Assembly (NCBI RefSeq): GCF_000723405.1
Contig: NZ_CCAE010000006.1
Coordinates: forward strand, 137,001 to 201,000
Length of the DNA: 64,000 nucleotides
DNA from: Hydrogenophaga intermedia
GTDB taxonomy: Bacteria; Pseudomonadota; Gammaproteobacteria; Burkholderiales; Burkholderiaceae_C
Direction: 5' to 3'
The translations under genes were made by a program, and so were the position numbers. Below the pieces are notes generated by a model. It did no database searches, was not told the DNA's origin, and saw only the letters and a list, made by a program, of their open reading frames with translations. Of the stretch, positions 46,739 to 57,671 are shown piece by piece (the stretch's first letter is position 1; the number at the start of each line of letters is the position of its first letter).

Positions 46739-47941
46739 TCAGCCCTTGCTGGCGGTGCGCGACAGGCGCTCGATCGCCGCGTCGTCGTAGCCCAGTTCGC
46801 GCAGCACCTCGCTGCTGTCGGCCCCCAGGCGTGGCGGGCTGTGCACCGGCAGGCGCTGGTCATCCAGCGTGAAGGGCAGCGGCACGGTCTGCACAGTCTG
46901 CCCCGCGCGCTCGCCGTCGGGCAAGGTAATGGGCGCCAACCCGCCCGTGGCGCGAAGGTGCGGGTCGTCCAGCAACTCGTGCGGTTTGGCGATGGGGGCG
47001 AAAGGCAGGCCGTGGCGCTCGAACAGCTCGGCCAGCTCCTTCACCGGCCGCTGCGCCACGCGCGCGCGCAACTCGGGCAGCAGCCAGTCGCGCGCGCGCA
47101 CGCGCTCGTTGTTGGTCCGCAGGCGCGGGTCGTCGCGCCAGTCGCTCCAGCCTATGGCGCTGCAGAAGATGGCCCACTGCGTGTCGCTCACCACCGCCAG
47201 GAAGATCTGCTCGCCGCCGGCCGCGGTGAACACGTCGTAGATGCCCCAGGGCGAGATGCGCTGCGGCATGGGGTTGGCGGCGGCGCCCGTCACGGCGTAT
47301 TGCAGCATGTGCTGCGCCACCAGGAAGATGTTGTTCTCGAACAGCGCACTCTGCACCGCCTGACCGCGTCCGGTGCGCTCGCGCTCGCGCAGCGCGGCCA
47401 TCACGCCGATGGCGCCGAACATGCCGCCCATGATGTCGTTGACGCTGCTGCCCGCGCGCAACGGGTCGCCGGGACGCCCGGTCATGTAGGCCAGGCCGCC
47501 CATCATCTGCACCACTTCATCCAGCGCGGTGCGGTGGTCGTACGGCCCGGGCAGGAAGCCCTTGTGGCTCACGTGGATCAGGCGCGGGAAGCGCGCCTTG
47601 AGGCTCTGATGGTCGAGGCCCAGCTTGCGCATGGTCTCGGGCTTGAAGTTCTCCACCAGCACGTCGGCCGTGGCCACCAGTCGCAGTGCGGCCTCGCGGC
47701 CGGCCTCGCTCTGCAGGTCCAGCACCAGGCTCTTCTTGTTGCGGTTGAACAGCGGGAAGAAGCCCGCACCCGAGCCCAGCAGGCGGCGCGTGTTGTCGCC
47801 GGCGGGCGGCTCCACCTTGATCACCTCGGCACCCAGGTCGGCCAGCACCATGCCGCACATGGGGCCCATCACCATGTGAGAGAACTCGGCGACGCGGATG
47901 CCGGCCAGCGGCAGGCTCGGGTGGTCGGGGGCGGGGCTCAA
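46739..47941 (-). CDS. CaiB/BaiF-family CoA-transferase
   Basis: Family III CoA-transferase of 400 residues. The N-terminus reads LAGIRVAEFSHMVMGPMCGMVLADLGAEVIKVEPPAGDNTR (catalytic Asp lies further, near FLPGPYDHRTALDEVVQMMGG), and KKSLVLDLQSEAGR is typical. A TTG start is chosen because GAGGAG stands 8 bases upstream; ATG at 47989 is an alternative adding 16 residues. It is 5 bp ahead of the LysR gene. Substrate acyl-CoA unknown; dicarboxylate or aromatic acids are usual. Confidence 0.88.
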   Translation of the reverse strand: MSPAPDHPSLPLAGIRVAEFSHMVMGPMCGMVLADLGAEVIKVEPPAGDNTRRLLGSGAGFFPLFNRNKKSLVLDLQSEAGREAALRLVATADVLVENFKPETMRKLGLDHQSLKARFPRLIHVSHKGFLPGPYDHRTALDEVVQMMGGLAYMTGRPGDPLRAGSSVNDIMGGMFGAIGVMAALRERERTGRGQAVQSALFENNIFLVAQHMLQYAVTGAAANPMPQRISPWGIYDVFTAAGGEQIFLAVVSDTQWAIFCSAIGWSDWRDDPRLRTNNERVRARDWLLPELRARVAQRPVKELAELFERHGLPFAPIAKPHELLDDPHLRATGGLAPITLPDGERAGQTVQTVPLPFTLDDQRLPVHSPPRLGADSSEVLRELGYDDAAIERLSRTASKG

Positions 47942-48048
47942 TGGGGTCTCCTCGAATGACTGGGCGCAGATTACACGCAAAAAAGTCATGGATCCATCGC
48001 GTTGCGGCGCTTCAATGCGCGCCCATGTTTGCAATACAGTGCTTTCCC

Positions 48049-48744
48049 ATGGCCAAACCCCGCGCCGTGCTCTTCGACGCCTACGGCACGCTGTTCGACG
48101 TGTACAGCGTGGGCCTGCGCGCGGAACAGCTGTTCCCGGGCCGGGGCGCGCGCCTGGCCGTGCTGTGGCGCGAGCGCCAGATCGACTACTCGCGTCTCAT
48201 CACCATGAGCGGTGACCCGGCGCACTACCGCAGCTTCTGGGACCTCACCGAGCGCGCGCTGCGCTACGCCATCCAGGCACTGGTGCCGCAAGCGGCCGAG
48301 CGCTGGGGCGACTACGCCGAGGCGGCGGCCAGCCTGATGAACCAGTACCGCCACCTTTCGTCCTTCCCCGAGAACCGAGAAGTCGTGCAGGCCTTGCGCG
48401 CGCAAGGCGTGGTCACGGGGATCCTGTCCAACGGCGACCCGGAGATGCTCGGCATCGCCCTGCGCAGCGCCGGGCTCGATGGCCTGTTCGACCACGTGAT
48501 CAGCGCCGACGCGGTGCGCGCCTTCAAGGTATCGCCCGCGCTCTACGGCCTGGGCGAACAGGCCACGGGCCTGCCACGCGGGCAGATCGTCTTCGTGAGC
48601 AGCAACGCCTGGGACGTGCTGGGCGCCACCTGGTTCGGCTACCAGACGCTCTGGATCAACCGAGCCAACCTGCCCTTCGAGCAGCTCGACACGCAGCCCA
48701 CCGCGACAGGCACCAACCTGCGCGCGGTGCTCGACTTCTTCTGA
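48049..48744 (+). CDS. Haloacid dehalogenase type II
   Basis: HAD protein of 231 residues. Motif I is [15 protein letters not shown] with nucleophile Asp; [12 protein letters not shown] and [12 protein letters not shown] follow, and the C-terminal [22 protein letters not shown] is diagnostic of (S)-2-haloacid dehalogenases. Whether halo-acids or host metabolites are the real substrate is unclear. The start [14 protein letters not shown] is chosen because upstream codons lack family residues. It is divergent from the CoA-transferase and 37 bp ahead of glcB. Confidence 0.9.
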   Translation: MAKPRAVLFDAYGTLFDVYSVGLRAEQLFPGRGARLAVLWRERQIDYSRLITMSGDPAHYRSFWDLTERALRYAIQALVPQAAERWGDYAEAAASLMNQYRHLSSFPENREVVQALRAQGVVTGILSNGDPEMLGIALRSAGLDGLFDHVISADAVRAFKVSPALYGLGEQATGLPRGQIVFVSSNAWDVLGATWFGYQTLWINRANLPFEQLDTQPTATGTNLRAVLDFF

Positions 48745-48781
48745 TGCCTCTTCTTCTGTTCGTTTCTTCCGGAGCCTTCGC

Positions 48782-50980
48782 ATGAGCCCACGCACCACGA
48801 TCCACAGCCTGCAGGTCGACACGGCCCTGTACCAGTTCATCAACGACGAAGTGCTGCCCGGCACCGGCACCGAGCCGGCCGCTTTCTGGCAGGGCTTCGA
48901 CACCCTGGTGCGCGGCCTGGCGCCCAAGAACGCGGCCCTGTTGGCCGAGCGCGACCGCCTGCAGACCGAGCTGGACACCTGGCACAGCGCCAACCCCGGC
49001 CCGGTGCGCGACATGGCGGCCTACCGGAAATTCCTCGAAACCATCGGCTACCTCGTGTCCGATCCGGGCAAGGTGAAAGCGACGACGAAGAACGTGGATG
49101 ACGAGCTCGCGGTACAGGCCGGCCCGCAACTGGTGGTGCCTATCCTGAACGCGCGCTACGCACTCAACGCCGCCAACGCGCGCTGGGGCTCGCTGTACGA
49201 CGCGCTCTACGGCACCGACGTGATCGCTGAGGACGGCGGCTGCGAGAAGGGCACGCGCTACAACCCCAAGCGCGGCGCCAAGGTCATCGAATGGGCGCGC
49301 CACGTGCTGGACCGTACCTGCCCGCTGAAGAAGGGCTCGCATGTGGGCTCCACGGGCTACCGCGTGAAGGACGGTGAGCTGGTCGTGTCGCTGGCCGACG
49401 GCGGCACCAGCAAGCTCGCCGACGGCAAACAGTTCGTCGGCTACCAAGGCGATGCGAAGAAGCCCTCCGCCATCCTGCTGGCGCACAACGGCCTGCACCT
49501 GGAGATCCAGATCCGCCCCGACAGCGCCATCGGCAAGACCGACCCGGCGGGTGTGAGCGACCTCGTGGTCGAGGCCGCGCTTTCCACCATCCTCGACCTC
49601 GAAGACTCCGTGGCCGCGGTGGACGCCGAAGACAAGCTGCTGGCGTACAGCAACTGGCTGGGCATTCTCAAGGGCATGCTCACCGAGACCTTCGAGAAAG
49701 GCGGCCAGACGCTCAAGCGCGGCCTCAACGGCGACCGCGAGTACACGGCACCGAACGGCAAAAAGACCGTGCGCCTGCACGGCCGTTCGCTGCTCTTCGT
49801 GCGCAACGTGGGCCACCTGATGACCAACCCGGCCATCCTCTGGGGCCCCGAGGGCAAGGAGATTCCCGAGGGCATCATGGACGCAGTGGTCACCACCGCC
49901 ATCGCGGTGCACGACATCAGGAAGGACAAGAAGCACCCGCTGCGCAACTCGCGCAAGGGCTCGGTGTACATCGTCAAGCCCAAGATGCACGGCCCGCGCG
50001 AAGTGGCCTTCGCGGACGAGCTGTTCGGCCGCGTCGAGCAACTGCTGGGCCTGCCAGCCAGCACCGTCAAGCTGGGCATCATGGACGAGGAGCGCCGCAC
50101 CTCGGTGAACCTGAAGGCCTGCATCGCCGCCGCGCCCAGCCGCGTGGCCTTCATCAACACCGGCTTCCTGGACCGCACCGGCGACGAGATGCACACCGCC
50201 ATGCTGGCCGGTCCCATGGTGCGCAAGGGCGACATGAAGGCCAGCGCCTGGATCCAGGCCTACGAGCGCAACAACGTGCTGGTGGGCCTGGCCTGCGGCC
50301 TGCGCGGCAAGGCGCAGATCGGCAAGGGCATGTGGGCCATGCCCGACCTGATGAAGGCCATGCTGGAGCAGAAGATCGCGCACCCCAAGGCCGGCGCCAA
50401 CACCGCCTGGGTGCCCAGCCCCACCGGCGCCACGCTGCACGCCATGCACTACCACCAGGTGCTGGTGAGCGAGGTGCAGAAGGACCTGGAGAAGATCGAC
50501 GCCGACAAGGAACGGGACACCCTGCTCACCGGCCTGCTCACCGTGCCCGTCAGCGCCAACCCGAACTGGAGCGCGGCCGAGAAGCAACAGGAACTCGACA
50601 ACAACGTGCAGGGCATCCTGGGATACGTGGTGCGCTGGGTCGACCAGGGCGTGGGCTGTTCCAAGGTGCCCGACATCAACGACGTCGGCCTGATGGAAGA
50701 CCGCGCCACGCTGCGCATCAGCAGCCAGCACATCGCCAACTGGCTGCACCACGGTGTCGTCACCGAGAAGCAGGTGCGTGACACCTTCGAGCGCATGGCC
50801 GCCAAGGTGGACAGGCAGAACGCGGGCGACAAGCTCTACCGGCGCCTGGCCGGCAACGCGAAAACCAGCAAGGCCTACCAGGCCGCGCTGGACCTGGTGT
50901 TCAAGGGCAAGGAGCAGCCCAGCGGCTACACCGAGCCGCTGCTGCATGCCTGGCGCCTGAAGGTGAAAGCCTCGGCCTGA
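48782..50980 (+). CDS. glcB: Malate synthase G
   Basis: Condenses glyoxylate with acetyl-CoA to malate. It has 732 residues, a monomeric G-type enzyme. The opening [29 protein letters not shown], the active-site loop [29 protein letters not shown] and the C-terminal [24 protein letters not shown] are family-typical. TCCGGAGCC precedes the ATG. The enzyme feeds glycolate or acetate into central metabolism; partners are elsewhere. A hairpin follows the stop. Confidence 0.97.
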   Translation: MSPRTTIHSLQVDTALYQFINDEVLPGTGTEPAAFWQGFDTLVRGLAPKNAALLAERDRLQTELDTWHSANPGPVRDMAAYRKFLETIGYLVSDPGKVKATTKNVDDELAVQAGPQLVVPILNARYALNAANARWGSLYDALYGTDVIAEDGGCEKGTRYNPKRGAKVIEWARHVLDRTCPLKKGSHVGSTGYRVKDGELVVSLADGGTSKLADGKQFVGYQGDAKKPSAILLAHNGLHLEIQIRPDSAIGKTDPAGVSDLVVEAALSTILDLEDSVAAVDAEDKLLAYSNWLGILKGMLTETFEKGGQTLKRGLNGDREYTAPNGKKTVRLHGRSLLFVRNVGHLMTNPAILWGPEGKEIPEGIMDAVVTTAIAVHDIRKDKKHPLRNSRKGSVYIVKPKMHGPREVAFADELFGRVEQLLGLPASTVKLGIMDEERRTSVNLKACIAAAPSRVAFINTGFLDRTGDEMHTAMLAGPMVRKGDMKASAWIQAYERNNVLVGLACGLRGKAQIGKGMWAMPDLMKAMLEQKIAHPKAGANTAWVPSPTGATLHAMHYHQVLVSEVQKDLEKIDADKERDTLLTGLLTVPVSANPNWSAAEKQQELDNNVQGILGYVVRWVDQGVGCSKVPDINDVGLMEDRATLRISSQHIANWLHHGVVTEKQVRDTFERMAAKVDRQNAGDKLYRRLAGNAKTSKAYQAALDLVFKGKEQPSGYTEPLLHAWRLKVKASA

Positions 50981-50997
50981 CACACCTCGCAGAAGGC

Positions 50998-51026
50998 GAG
51001 AAGGGCGCCTTTGGGGCGCCCTTCTC
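50998..51026. terminator. Hairpin between convergent glcB and kinase-like gene
   Basis: A perfect 12-bp stem (50998-51009/51015-51026) with a 5-base loop. It lies 18 bp past the glcB stop and 34 bp before the opposite-strand gene stop, the place of a bidirectional terminator. Neither flank has a strong U-run. Confidence 0.55.
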
Positions 51027-51059
51027 TATGGCGGCCCTTGGTGGCCGCGCATCAACCGG

Positions 51060-52181
51060 TCAAATCGTTTTCGCGAGTTCGAACATCACCGCGGTGCCCA
51101 GGGCTTCGCGGATGTTGCCGCGCCCCACCCGAGCCATGGCCATCTCGCCGAAGCCCGACATGTCGAACGCGCTGGCGTCGGGCGATATCTCGACGAAGGG
51201 CATGTCCATCGCGTCGCGCACCAGGGCGCGGCGGAACTGGTCGAACTCCGGCCCCTTGAGTACGGCGTCGATGACGACCAGGCTGGGCATGCGGTGCGCG
51301 GCGGCTTCGCGCGCCTGGATGAGGTCCACCACGCTGTCGGCGCTCACGCCGATCTCGCGCAGCGCGTCGCGCACGTCCGAGCGGATCTGCAGCGAAGGCG
51401 ACACGATCAGCGCGTAGACGCCCTGCAGCGACTTGAACATCGAGGACTGGCCATCGGACAGATCCACCGCCGATATGCCGTCGATGGCCTGCACCGTGCG
51501 GTGGAACATAACGCTGGCGACGATGCCATCGGCCGACACCTGGCGCTGCACCTCGATGCCGCCGGTGGTGTGGGCGATCTGACGCACCAGCGCCCAATCC
51601 AGGTTGTCCAGGTCCGGCGCGCGCGACGAGGGCGCCTCGTCGCCGTGCACGCGCACCTGCAGACGCGCATGCGGCGGCCAGTCGTTGATGTCCACCCGCA
51701 CGCTGACGTGGCGCCCCAGGGGCAGCGCCCAGTCGAGCAGCGCATTGAACAGGGCGTGTGTCACGGTGGGGTCCAGAAGCACCTCCACCGGCTTGAGCTT
51801 GCGCCGCACGTCGGCGCCCATGAGCGCGAACTCCTTGCGGCGCTCCTGCAGGCAGGTTTCCACCAGATGCGAGAGATCGAGCTTCTCGTGCGACTGGCGG
51901 ATGCGCCCGTCGTGGAAGCGCTGGATCTGTTGCATCACCGTCGTCAGCCGCTTGATGCGGCCCATGGGCACCGTCAGGGCCCATTGCTCGCGGGCGGGCA
52001 CCGCGCCGCCGGCGTTCAATTGATCGAGACCGCTCTGCAGGGCCTGCAGGGCATCGCTGATCTGCCCGGCCGCCGCGGTCAGCAGTTGGGGGCAGTGCTC
52101 GGCCAGCGACCAGTGCTCGTCGCCGCGCGGCTGGCCCGCCGCGCCGGCGGCGCCAGGCTGGTCTTTCTTCGGTGTGGCCAT
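51060..52181 (-). CDS. Degenerate kinase-like ATPase plus receiver-like protein
   Basis: Protein of 373 residues. A helical segment (about 23-115) leads to a histidine-kinase ATPase-like domain (about 130-235), whose N-box-like TVTHALFNALLDWAL is present, but the glycine boxes are poorly conserved. A C-terminal receiver-like half (about 255-373) keeps Asp305 in LVVIDAVLKG. No sensor, membrane span or clear H-box is seen. It may be a pseudokinase adaptor. Start MATPKKDQPG is chosen; upstream codons lack homology. It is divergent from hemB. Confidence 0.65.
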   Translation of the reverse strand: MATPKKDQPGAAGAAGQPRGDEHWSLAEHCPQLLTAAAGQISDALQALQSGLDQLNAGGAVPAREQWALTVPMGRIKRLTTVMQQIQRFHDGRIRQSHEKLDLSHLVETCLQERRKEFALMGADVRRKLKPVEVLLDPTVTHALFNALLDWALPLGRHVSVRVDINDWPPHARLQVRVHGDEAPSSRAPDLDNLDWALVRQIAHTTGGIEVQRQVSADGIVASVMFHRTVQAIDGISAVDLSDGQSSMFKSLQGVYALIVSPSLQIRSDVRDALREIGVSADSVVDLIQAREAAAHRMPSLVVIDAVLKGPEFDQFRRALVRDAMDMPFVEISPDASAFDMSGFGEMAMARVGRGNIREALGTAVMFELAKTI

Positions 52182-52264
52182 GGGTTTCAACACGGTGCTT
52201 CCGTCATCGGGGGCTTTGATCCGCCTGTCGCCGGGTGGGCCGTCCATCCGGGGTGGCGATGTAA

Positions 52265-53392
<1,128 letters not shown>

Positions 53393-53415
53393 GCCGCCGC
53401 TGGAAGGGCCACACG

Positions 53416-54525
53416 ATGCGGGTGTTCCACGTCCAGCCCGGATCGGTGAGCGAAACCGCCGGGCTGCCCATGCTGCTGCCCCCCAAGGGCTTTCTCTGGG
53501 TGGCCTGCGGCCGGCGCGAATTCGAACTCGAGCACGGCCACGTGCAAGCCGCGCTTCAGGTGATGGGCGGCACCACGCTGGTCGACCTGCACGTGAGCGA
53601 CCTGCTCAACAACCAGTTGCCCTCGCACTACGACTACACCTCGAAGTACGACATCCTGGTGTTCCGCCGCCTGGCCGCGGGCCAGGCCGAGACCGACATT
53701 GCGCAGCCCGGCGCGGTACTCACCGAGCACGTGAAACGCGGCGGTCCGCCGGTGCTGCGGCGCATCGACACCAGTCCCGTGGGCTTCGCTGTGTTCGACC
53801 GCGTGCTGCTGACCGTGCACCCGGCCGGCTGCGGCGTGCTCGACCAGTACTCGACACGGCTGCTGACCAGCGCCGGCGTGGCGCCGCGCGCCGTGGGCGG
53901 CGGCCTGCCTTCCAGCCCGGCCGACCTGATGCTGCGCATCGTCAACCAGATGGTGGACGGCTACCTGGACTTGCGGCGCGAACTCACGCGCCAGCTCGAC
54001 CACTGGCAGTCCGAACTGCTGCACCCCAAGACGCGCTTCACCAACTGGAACTCGCTGCTGGACGCGCGCATCTCGCTGCACCACCTCGACGAAATCTGCG
54101 AGGACCAGCGCAGCGCCCTGCAGGACTGGCTGGAGGCGCTGGAGGACTGGGACGCCAACGAGGCCATCGGCGGCCACCGCGGGCTGGAACTGCTGAAGGT
54201 GCGCAGCCGCGACGTGCTGGAGCACATTGAGCGCGTGGTGCACCACGTGCGCCGGCTGGAGCAGAACGCCGAGACGGCCGTGCAGATGCACTTCTCGGCG
54301 CAGAGCAACCGCACCAACGACATCATGCGCACGCTGACCGCGCTGACCGCCGTGTTCCTGCCGCTGAACCTCATCGCCGGCATCTTCGGCATGAACTTCG
54401 AGTTCATTCCCTTCATCCACGACCGCACGGGCTTCTGGTGGGCGATGGGCTCGATGGTGTTCGTGGCCGTGGGGCTCAGCGTGTACTTCTGGCGCAAGCG
54501 CTACCTGCGCTCGTCCGGGCGCTGA
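53416..54525 (+). CDS. corA: CorA-family Mg2+ transporter
   Basis: Divalent cation channel of the inner membrane. It has 369 residues. A large cytoplasmic N-terminal domain (about 1-285) precedes a long helix; two C-terminal spans follow, with the selectivity motif GMNFEFIPF (Gly-Met-Asn) between them. RKRYLR forms the basic tail. CorA moves Mg2+ and Co2+. It lies 23 bp after hemB. A copy of the GC-rich dispersed repeat begins 5 bp after its stop. Confidence 0.94.
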   Translation: MRVFHVQPGSVSETAGLPMLLPPKGFLWVACGRREFELEHGHVQAALQVMGGTTLVDLHVSDLLNNQLPSHYDYTSKYDILVFRRLAAGQAETDIAQPGAVLTEHVKRGGPPVLRRIDTSPVGFAVFDRVLLTVHPAGCGVLDQYSTRLLTSAGVAPRAVGGGLPSSPADLMLRIVNQMVDGYLDLRRELTRQLDHWQSELLHPKTRFTNWNSLLDARISLHHLDEICEDQRSALQDWLEALEDWDANEAIGGHRGLELLKVRSRDVLEHIERVVHHVRRLEQNAETAVQMHFSAQSNRTNDIMRTLTALTAVFLPLNLIAGIFGMNFEFIPFIHDRTGFWWAMGSMVFVAVGLSVYFWRKRYLRSSGR

Positions 54526-54530
54526 GCACA

Positions 54531-54605
54531 GGCCCCCACGCTCCGCCGCTGCGCGGGTCGCTGCCCCCCGAGGGGGCTGATCCGGCTTGGGGCGGCCCGG
54601 CGCCG
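54531..54605 (-). repeat. Dispersed GC-rich intergenic repeat, copy 1
   Basis: About 75 bp between corA and GST. Its core 54586-54602 is the reverse complement of 57594-57610, and 54561-54577 the reverse complement of 57619-57635. A palindromic GCCCCCTCGGGGGGC-type centre can form a hairpin. It resembles repeats scattered in Comamonadaceae intergenic space and may act as terminator for the converging genes. Confidence 0.65.
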
Positions 54606-54613
54606 GATCGCTT

Positions 54614-55276
54614 TCAGACGTACGGCTCAGCCAGGCCCTCGTTGGCCATCACGCGCCGCAGCGCCGGGCGATCGAGCACGCGCTGCAGGTACGGGCCCAG
54701 GTGCGGGCGCTCGCGCGCGGGGCGCACCGGTGAATCGGGCGAGAAATGCCGCGTCCAGCGGCACAGCGTGAAGACGTAGGCGTCGAGCAGCGAATACGCG
54801 TTGCCCAGAAACCAGGGGCCGCCATGGCGCGCGAGTTCGGCGTCGAGCTGGTCGAGCAGCGCGCCCACGCGGCGCTTGGCCACGGCCTTGATCTCGGCCT
54901 CGCTGTCGCTGCCGGCGTCGTTGACCCAACGGTGCGGGTAGAAGTAGACGATCAGCGTGGCCTGCAAGGTATTGGTGAGCCACATGAGCCACTTGTAGGC
55001 CTGGGCGCGCTCGCGCGTGCCGACAGCGGGCATCAGCTTCGCATCGGGGTGCGTGTCGCTCAGGTGCAGGCAGATGGCGGCGGTTTCGTAGAGCACGAGA
55101 TCGCCGTCTTCCAGCACCGGGATCAGGCCGTTGGGGTTGAGCGCGCGGTAGGCCGGTGAGTTCAGCGCGCCGTGCTCGCGGTCAATGCGCGCGCGCTCGT
55201 AAGGTAGGCCGAGTTCTTCGAGGACGATGTGCGGCACCATGGCCGCGGTGCTGGGATAGAAGTGCAGTCGGATCAT
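54614..55276 (-). CDS. Glutathione S-transferase
   Basis: GST of 220 residues. N-terminal fold: [32 protein letters not shown] and the [28 protein letters not shown] stretch (glutathione site with cis-Pro). C-terminal helices include [23 protein letters not shown]. The catalytic residue is likely Ser9 in YPSTAA (Beta/Nu-like class). Its ATG overlaps the amidohydrolase stop (ATGA), so they are coupled. The start at 55276 is the conserved Met. Confidence 0.93.
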   Translation of the reverse strand: MIRLHFYPSTAAMVPHIVLEELGLPYERARIDREHGALNSPAYRALNPNGLIPVLEDGDLVLYETAAICLHLSDTHPDAKLMPAVGTRERAQAYKWLMWLTNTLQATLIVYFYPHRWVNDAGSDSEAEIKAVAKRRVGALLDQLDAELARHGGPWFLGNAYSLLDAYVFTLCRWTRHFSPDSPVRPARERPHLGPYLQRVLDRPALRRVMANEGLAEPYV

Positions 55277-56172
55277 CGTGGTGCGGGTTCGGGCACGCCA
55301 AACAGTGAGGCGCCATTGTCCCAGGCGATCTTCTTCGCCACGTCGGGCGGCAGCGTGCCCAGCCAGGCACGGTAGCCCTGCATGAGCTCGTCGTAGTACA
55401 GCCAGCGCTGGTTGACCCAGGTGTCCGAGCCGATGAGGAAGCGGTCGGGGTACTTGAGCAGCAGCGCGCGCCACTCGGGGCACAGCTCGCCATCGCCACA
55501 GGTGAGTCCGGGGCGGTAGGACAGCTCACCGCGAAGTTGCGGAAAGCGGGTGAAGAGTTCGTCGACGCGCGCAACCGGCGAACCACCAATGCCCGTGTGC
55601 GCCCAGATCAGGCGGGTGTTGCGGCCTTTCGATGGCGTGTGGCCCATGAGCTTTTCCACCGCCACGTCGTCCACGTGCGCGAGGATGGCCAGGCCCTTCT
55701 CGTCCGCCAAGGCCATGAGCTGTTTCGCCACCGGGCCATCGGCGTTGGCGCTGTCGTAGAGGTGGAACTCGCCCAAGCCGCGGTAGGGCCCGGCGGGTGT
55801 GCCACGCGCCAGTTCGGTGTTCACCATCTCCACGATGCTCGGGTCGCGGAACCAGTTGCTGTAGTCGGCGCGGTTGCGGTAGAGCCGCACGAAGGGCACC
55901 ACCCTGACGCCGGCCGTGCGCGTCTGATCGCGTGCCTGCGCCAGGGCGCGCGTGCCGTCATTGGGCCGCGAATTGGCGACGATGGCGCGCACGCCGTTGC
56001 GCTGCATGCGCCCCAGCACGTCGGCCAGCGGGTGCGGGCACTCGGGCGCGGGCGTGGTGGCGTGGCCGCAGGCCTCGTCGTTGTAGTGCAGGTGCGCGTC
56101 GAACAGCGGGCCGCGGTACTGGGCGGCGGCGCTGCCAACCACCCCCGCCAGCAGCAGCGCGGCCCGCTTCAT
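55273..56172 (-). CDS. Exported amidohydrolase family protein
   Basis: Protein of 299 residues with a signal peptide ([18 protein letters not shown]). The TIM-barrel amidohydrolase metal ligands are visible: DAHLHYND (HxH), [16 protein letters not shown] and [12 protein letters not shown] periplasmic or membrane-anchored amidohydrolase of unknown substrate. It is 5 bp after the dienelactone hydrolase gene on the same strand and overlaps GST, suggesting one transcript for all three or four genes. Confidence 0.86.
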   Translation of the reverse strand: MKRAALLLAGVVGSAAAQYRGPLFDAHLHYNDEACGHATTPAPECPHPLADVLGRMQRNGVRAIVANSRPNDGTRALAQARDQTRTAGVRVVPFVRLYRNRADYSNWFRDPSIVEMVNTELARGTPAGPYRGLGEFHLYDSANADGPVAKQLMALADEKGLAILAHVDDVAVEKLMGHTPSKGRNTRLIWAHTGIGGSPVARVDELFTRFPQLRGELSYRPGLTCGDGELCPEWRALLLKYPDRFLIGSDTWVNQRWLYYDELMQGYRAWLGTLPPDVAKKIAWDNGASLFGVPEPAPR

Positions 56173-56177
56173 CGCGA

Positions 56178-56864
56178 TCAGCCTACGTGCTGAGCGAAGA
56201 AGGCCAGCGTGCGCTCGCGCGCGAGCTTGGCCGCGGCCTCGTTGTAAGAGCCGCGCTGGTCGCAGTTGAAGCCGTGGTTGGCGTTGTAGACGTGCACAGC
56301 CACACCGGGCTGGGCCTTCTTGAAGGCCTCCACGGTGTCCAGCGGAATCCAGTGGTCCTGGTCGCCGAAGTGCGCCATCACCGGCACCTGGGGATTGCGC
56401 GCCGCTTCTTCGGGCGTGGTCATGCCACCGCCGTAGTACGGCACGGCCGCGCTCAGGCCCTTGAGCGTGCTGGCCGCGCGCCAGGTGAGCAGGCCGCCCC
56501 AGCAGTAGCCCACGATGCCCACCTTTCCGGCCTGAGCGGCGTGCTCGATGGCGGCCTGGACGTCGGGCATCACCCCCGGCGCGGGCAGTGCCTCCACGGC
56601 GGCCTTCAGGGCCGAGCCCTCTTTCATGTCGGCCTCGGTGTAGCCGATCTCCAGATCGCCCTTGCCGATGCGGGAAAAGGTGCTGGGTGCGACGGCGAAG
56701 TAGCCCGCCGCCGCATAACCGTCGGCCACGGAACGGATGTGCGAGTTGACGCCGAAGATTTCCTGCAGGACGACGATGCCGCCCCTGGCCTTGCCGGTGG
56801 GTTGGGCCACGTAGGCGGGAAAGCTGTGGCCGTCGGCGGCCTTGAGGGTGATGGTGTCGCTCAT
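56178..56864 (-). CDS. Dienelactone hydrolase family protein
   Basis: Alpha/beta-hydrolase of 228 residues. Nucleophile Cys121 in GIVGYCWGG, Asp170 in HFGDQDHW and His197 in NANHGFNC give the dienelactone-hydrolase triad with cysteine. The opening [33 protein letters not shown] is family-typical. True carboxymethylenebutenolidases act in chlorocatechol degradation; broader hydrolase roles are common. It lies 31 bp after the HCCA-isomerase-like gene. Start [12 protein letters not shown] is preceded by GGAGCCC. Confidence 0.93.
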   Translation of the reverse strand: MSDTITLKAADGHSFPAYVAQPTGKARGGIVVLQEIFGVNSHIRSVADGYAAAGYFAVAPSTFSRIGKGDLEIGYTEADMKEGSALKAAVEALPAPGVMPDVQAAIEHAAQAGKVGIVGYCWGGLLTWRAASTLKGLSAAVPYYGGGMTTPEEAARNPQVPVMAHFGDQDHWIPLDTVEAFKKAQPGVAVHVYNANHGFNCDQRGSYNEAAAKLARERTLAFFAQHVG

Positions 56865-56895
56865 GAGGGGGCTCCTTGGTAGGTGGATGTGTCGA

Positions 56896-57495
56896 TCAGG
56901 CCTGCAGGCGTCGTTCGACGAAGTCGAGCCGGTCTTGGCCCCAGAAGAGTTCGCCGTCGATGACGTAGGCCGGCGCGCCGAACACGCCGGCGTCGATCGC
57001 GGCCTGGGTGTGGGCGTCGGCCAGGGCCTGGCCTTCGTCGGCCTGTGATTGTGCGAGCCGCGCGGCGTCGAGGCCACCCTCCTTCAGCAGCACGGCCAAG
57101 GTGTCGGCGTCGGCGATGTCGAGCTCACGCGCCCAGACGGCCGAGAGCACAGCGCCCGACAGGCGCAACGCGGCCTCGGCACCGTCGCGCTCGGCCACCA
57201 CGCTGATCAGCCGCGCCGAGGGATCGCCCCCCACGGGAAAATGCTTGGGGTGCAGGTTCAGCGGCAATCCGAGCCACTCGCTCCAGCGGCGCAGCTCCAC
57301 CAGGCGGTAGGCCTGGCGCTGCGGCGCGCGCTTGCCCAGCGGCAAGCCGCCCGAGAGCGGAAAGATCTTGCCCAGGTCCATAGGGCGAACGCGCACCTCG
57401 GCATTGGCGGCGTGCGCGATGCGCACGAAGCGCTCGTGGCCCAGGTAGGCCCAGGGGCTCATGGTGGCGAAGAAGTAGTCGACCGTGCGACGCAT
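56896..57495 (-). CDS. 2-hydroxychromene-2-carboxylate isomerase-like (DsbA-fold) protein
   Basis: Protein of 199 residues. Glutathione-dependent HCCA isomerases share the start VDYFFATMSPWAYLGHERF, with Ser13 in the place of the DsbA active Cys, and the end GVFGAPAYVIDGELFWGQDRLDFVE. No cysteine pair is present. In naphthalene degradation such enzymes isomerise hydroxychromene carboxylate; other members are general GST-like (kappa class). It starts the leftward run with dienelactone hydrolase and amidohydrolase. Confidence 0.88.
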   Translation of the reverse strand: MRRTVDYFFATMSPWAYLGHERFVRIAHAANAEVRVRPMDLGKIFPLSGGLPLGKRAPQRQAYRLVELRRWSEWLGLPLNLHPKHFPVGGDPSARLISVVAERDGAEAALRLSGAVLSAVWARELDIADADTLAVLLKEGGLDAARLAQSQADEGQALADAHTQAAIDAGVFGAPAYVIDGELFWGQDRLDFVERRLQA

Positions 57496-57593
57496 AGAGT
57501 CTCCGTTTGGCTGTTGTAATGGGCGCCGTTCAAAGGCGCAGGCGCTCTTGTACGCCATGCGAATGACTGTTGCAGGAGATCAGGTATGAGCCA

Positions 57594-57664
57594 CGCCGGG
57601 CCGCCCCAAGTGGCGAAGGCCCCCTCGGGGGGCAGTGCAGATCACGCAGTGACAAACGTGGGGG
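57594..57664 (+). repeat. Dispersed GC-rich intergenic repeat, copy 2
   Basis: Opposite-orientation copy of the repeat at 54531-54605, diverged in the tail. The CGTGGGGG at its end, 57658-57664, is also the only purine-rich stretch before the SDR ATG, so the repeat may contribute the ribosome-binding site. The two copies flank the amidohydrolase gene group. Confidence 0.6.
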
Positions 57665-57671
57665 TTCACAG

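Noticed and set aside
48656-50983. 775-codon frame on the minus strand
   Set aside because: Antisense to glcB, with no recognisable motif.
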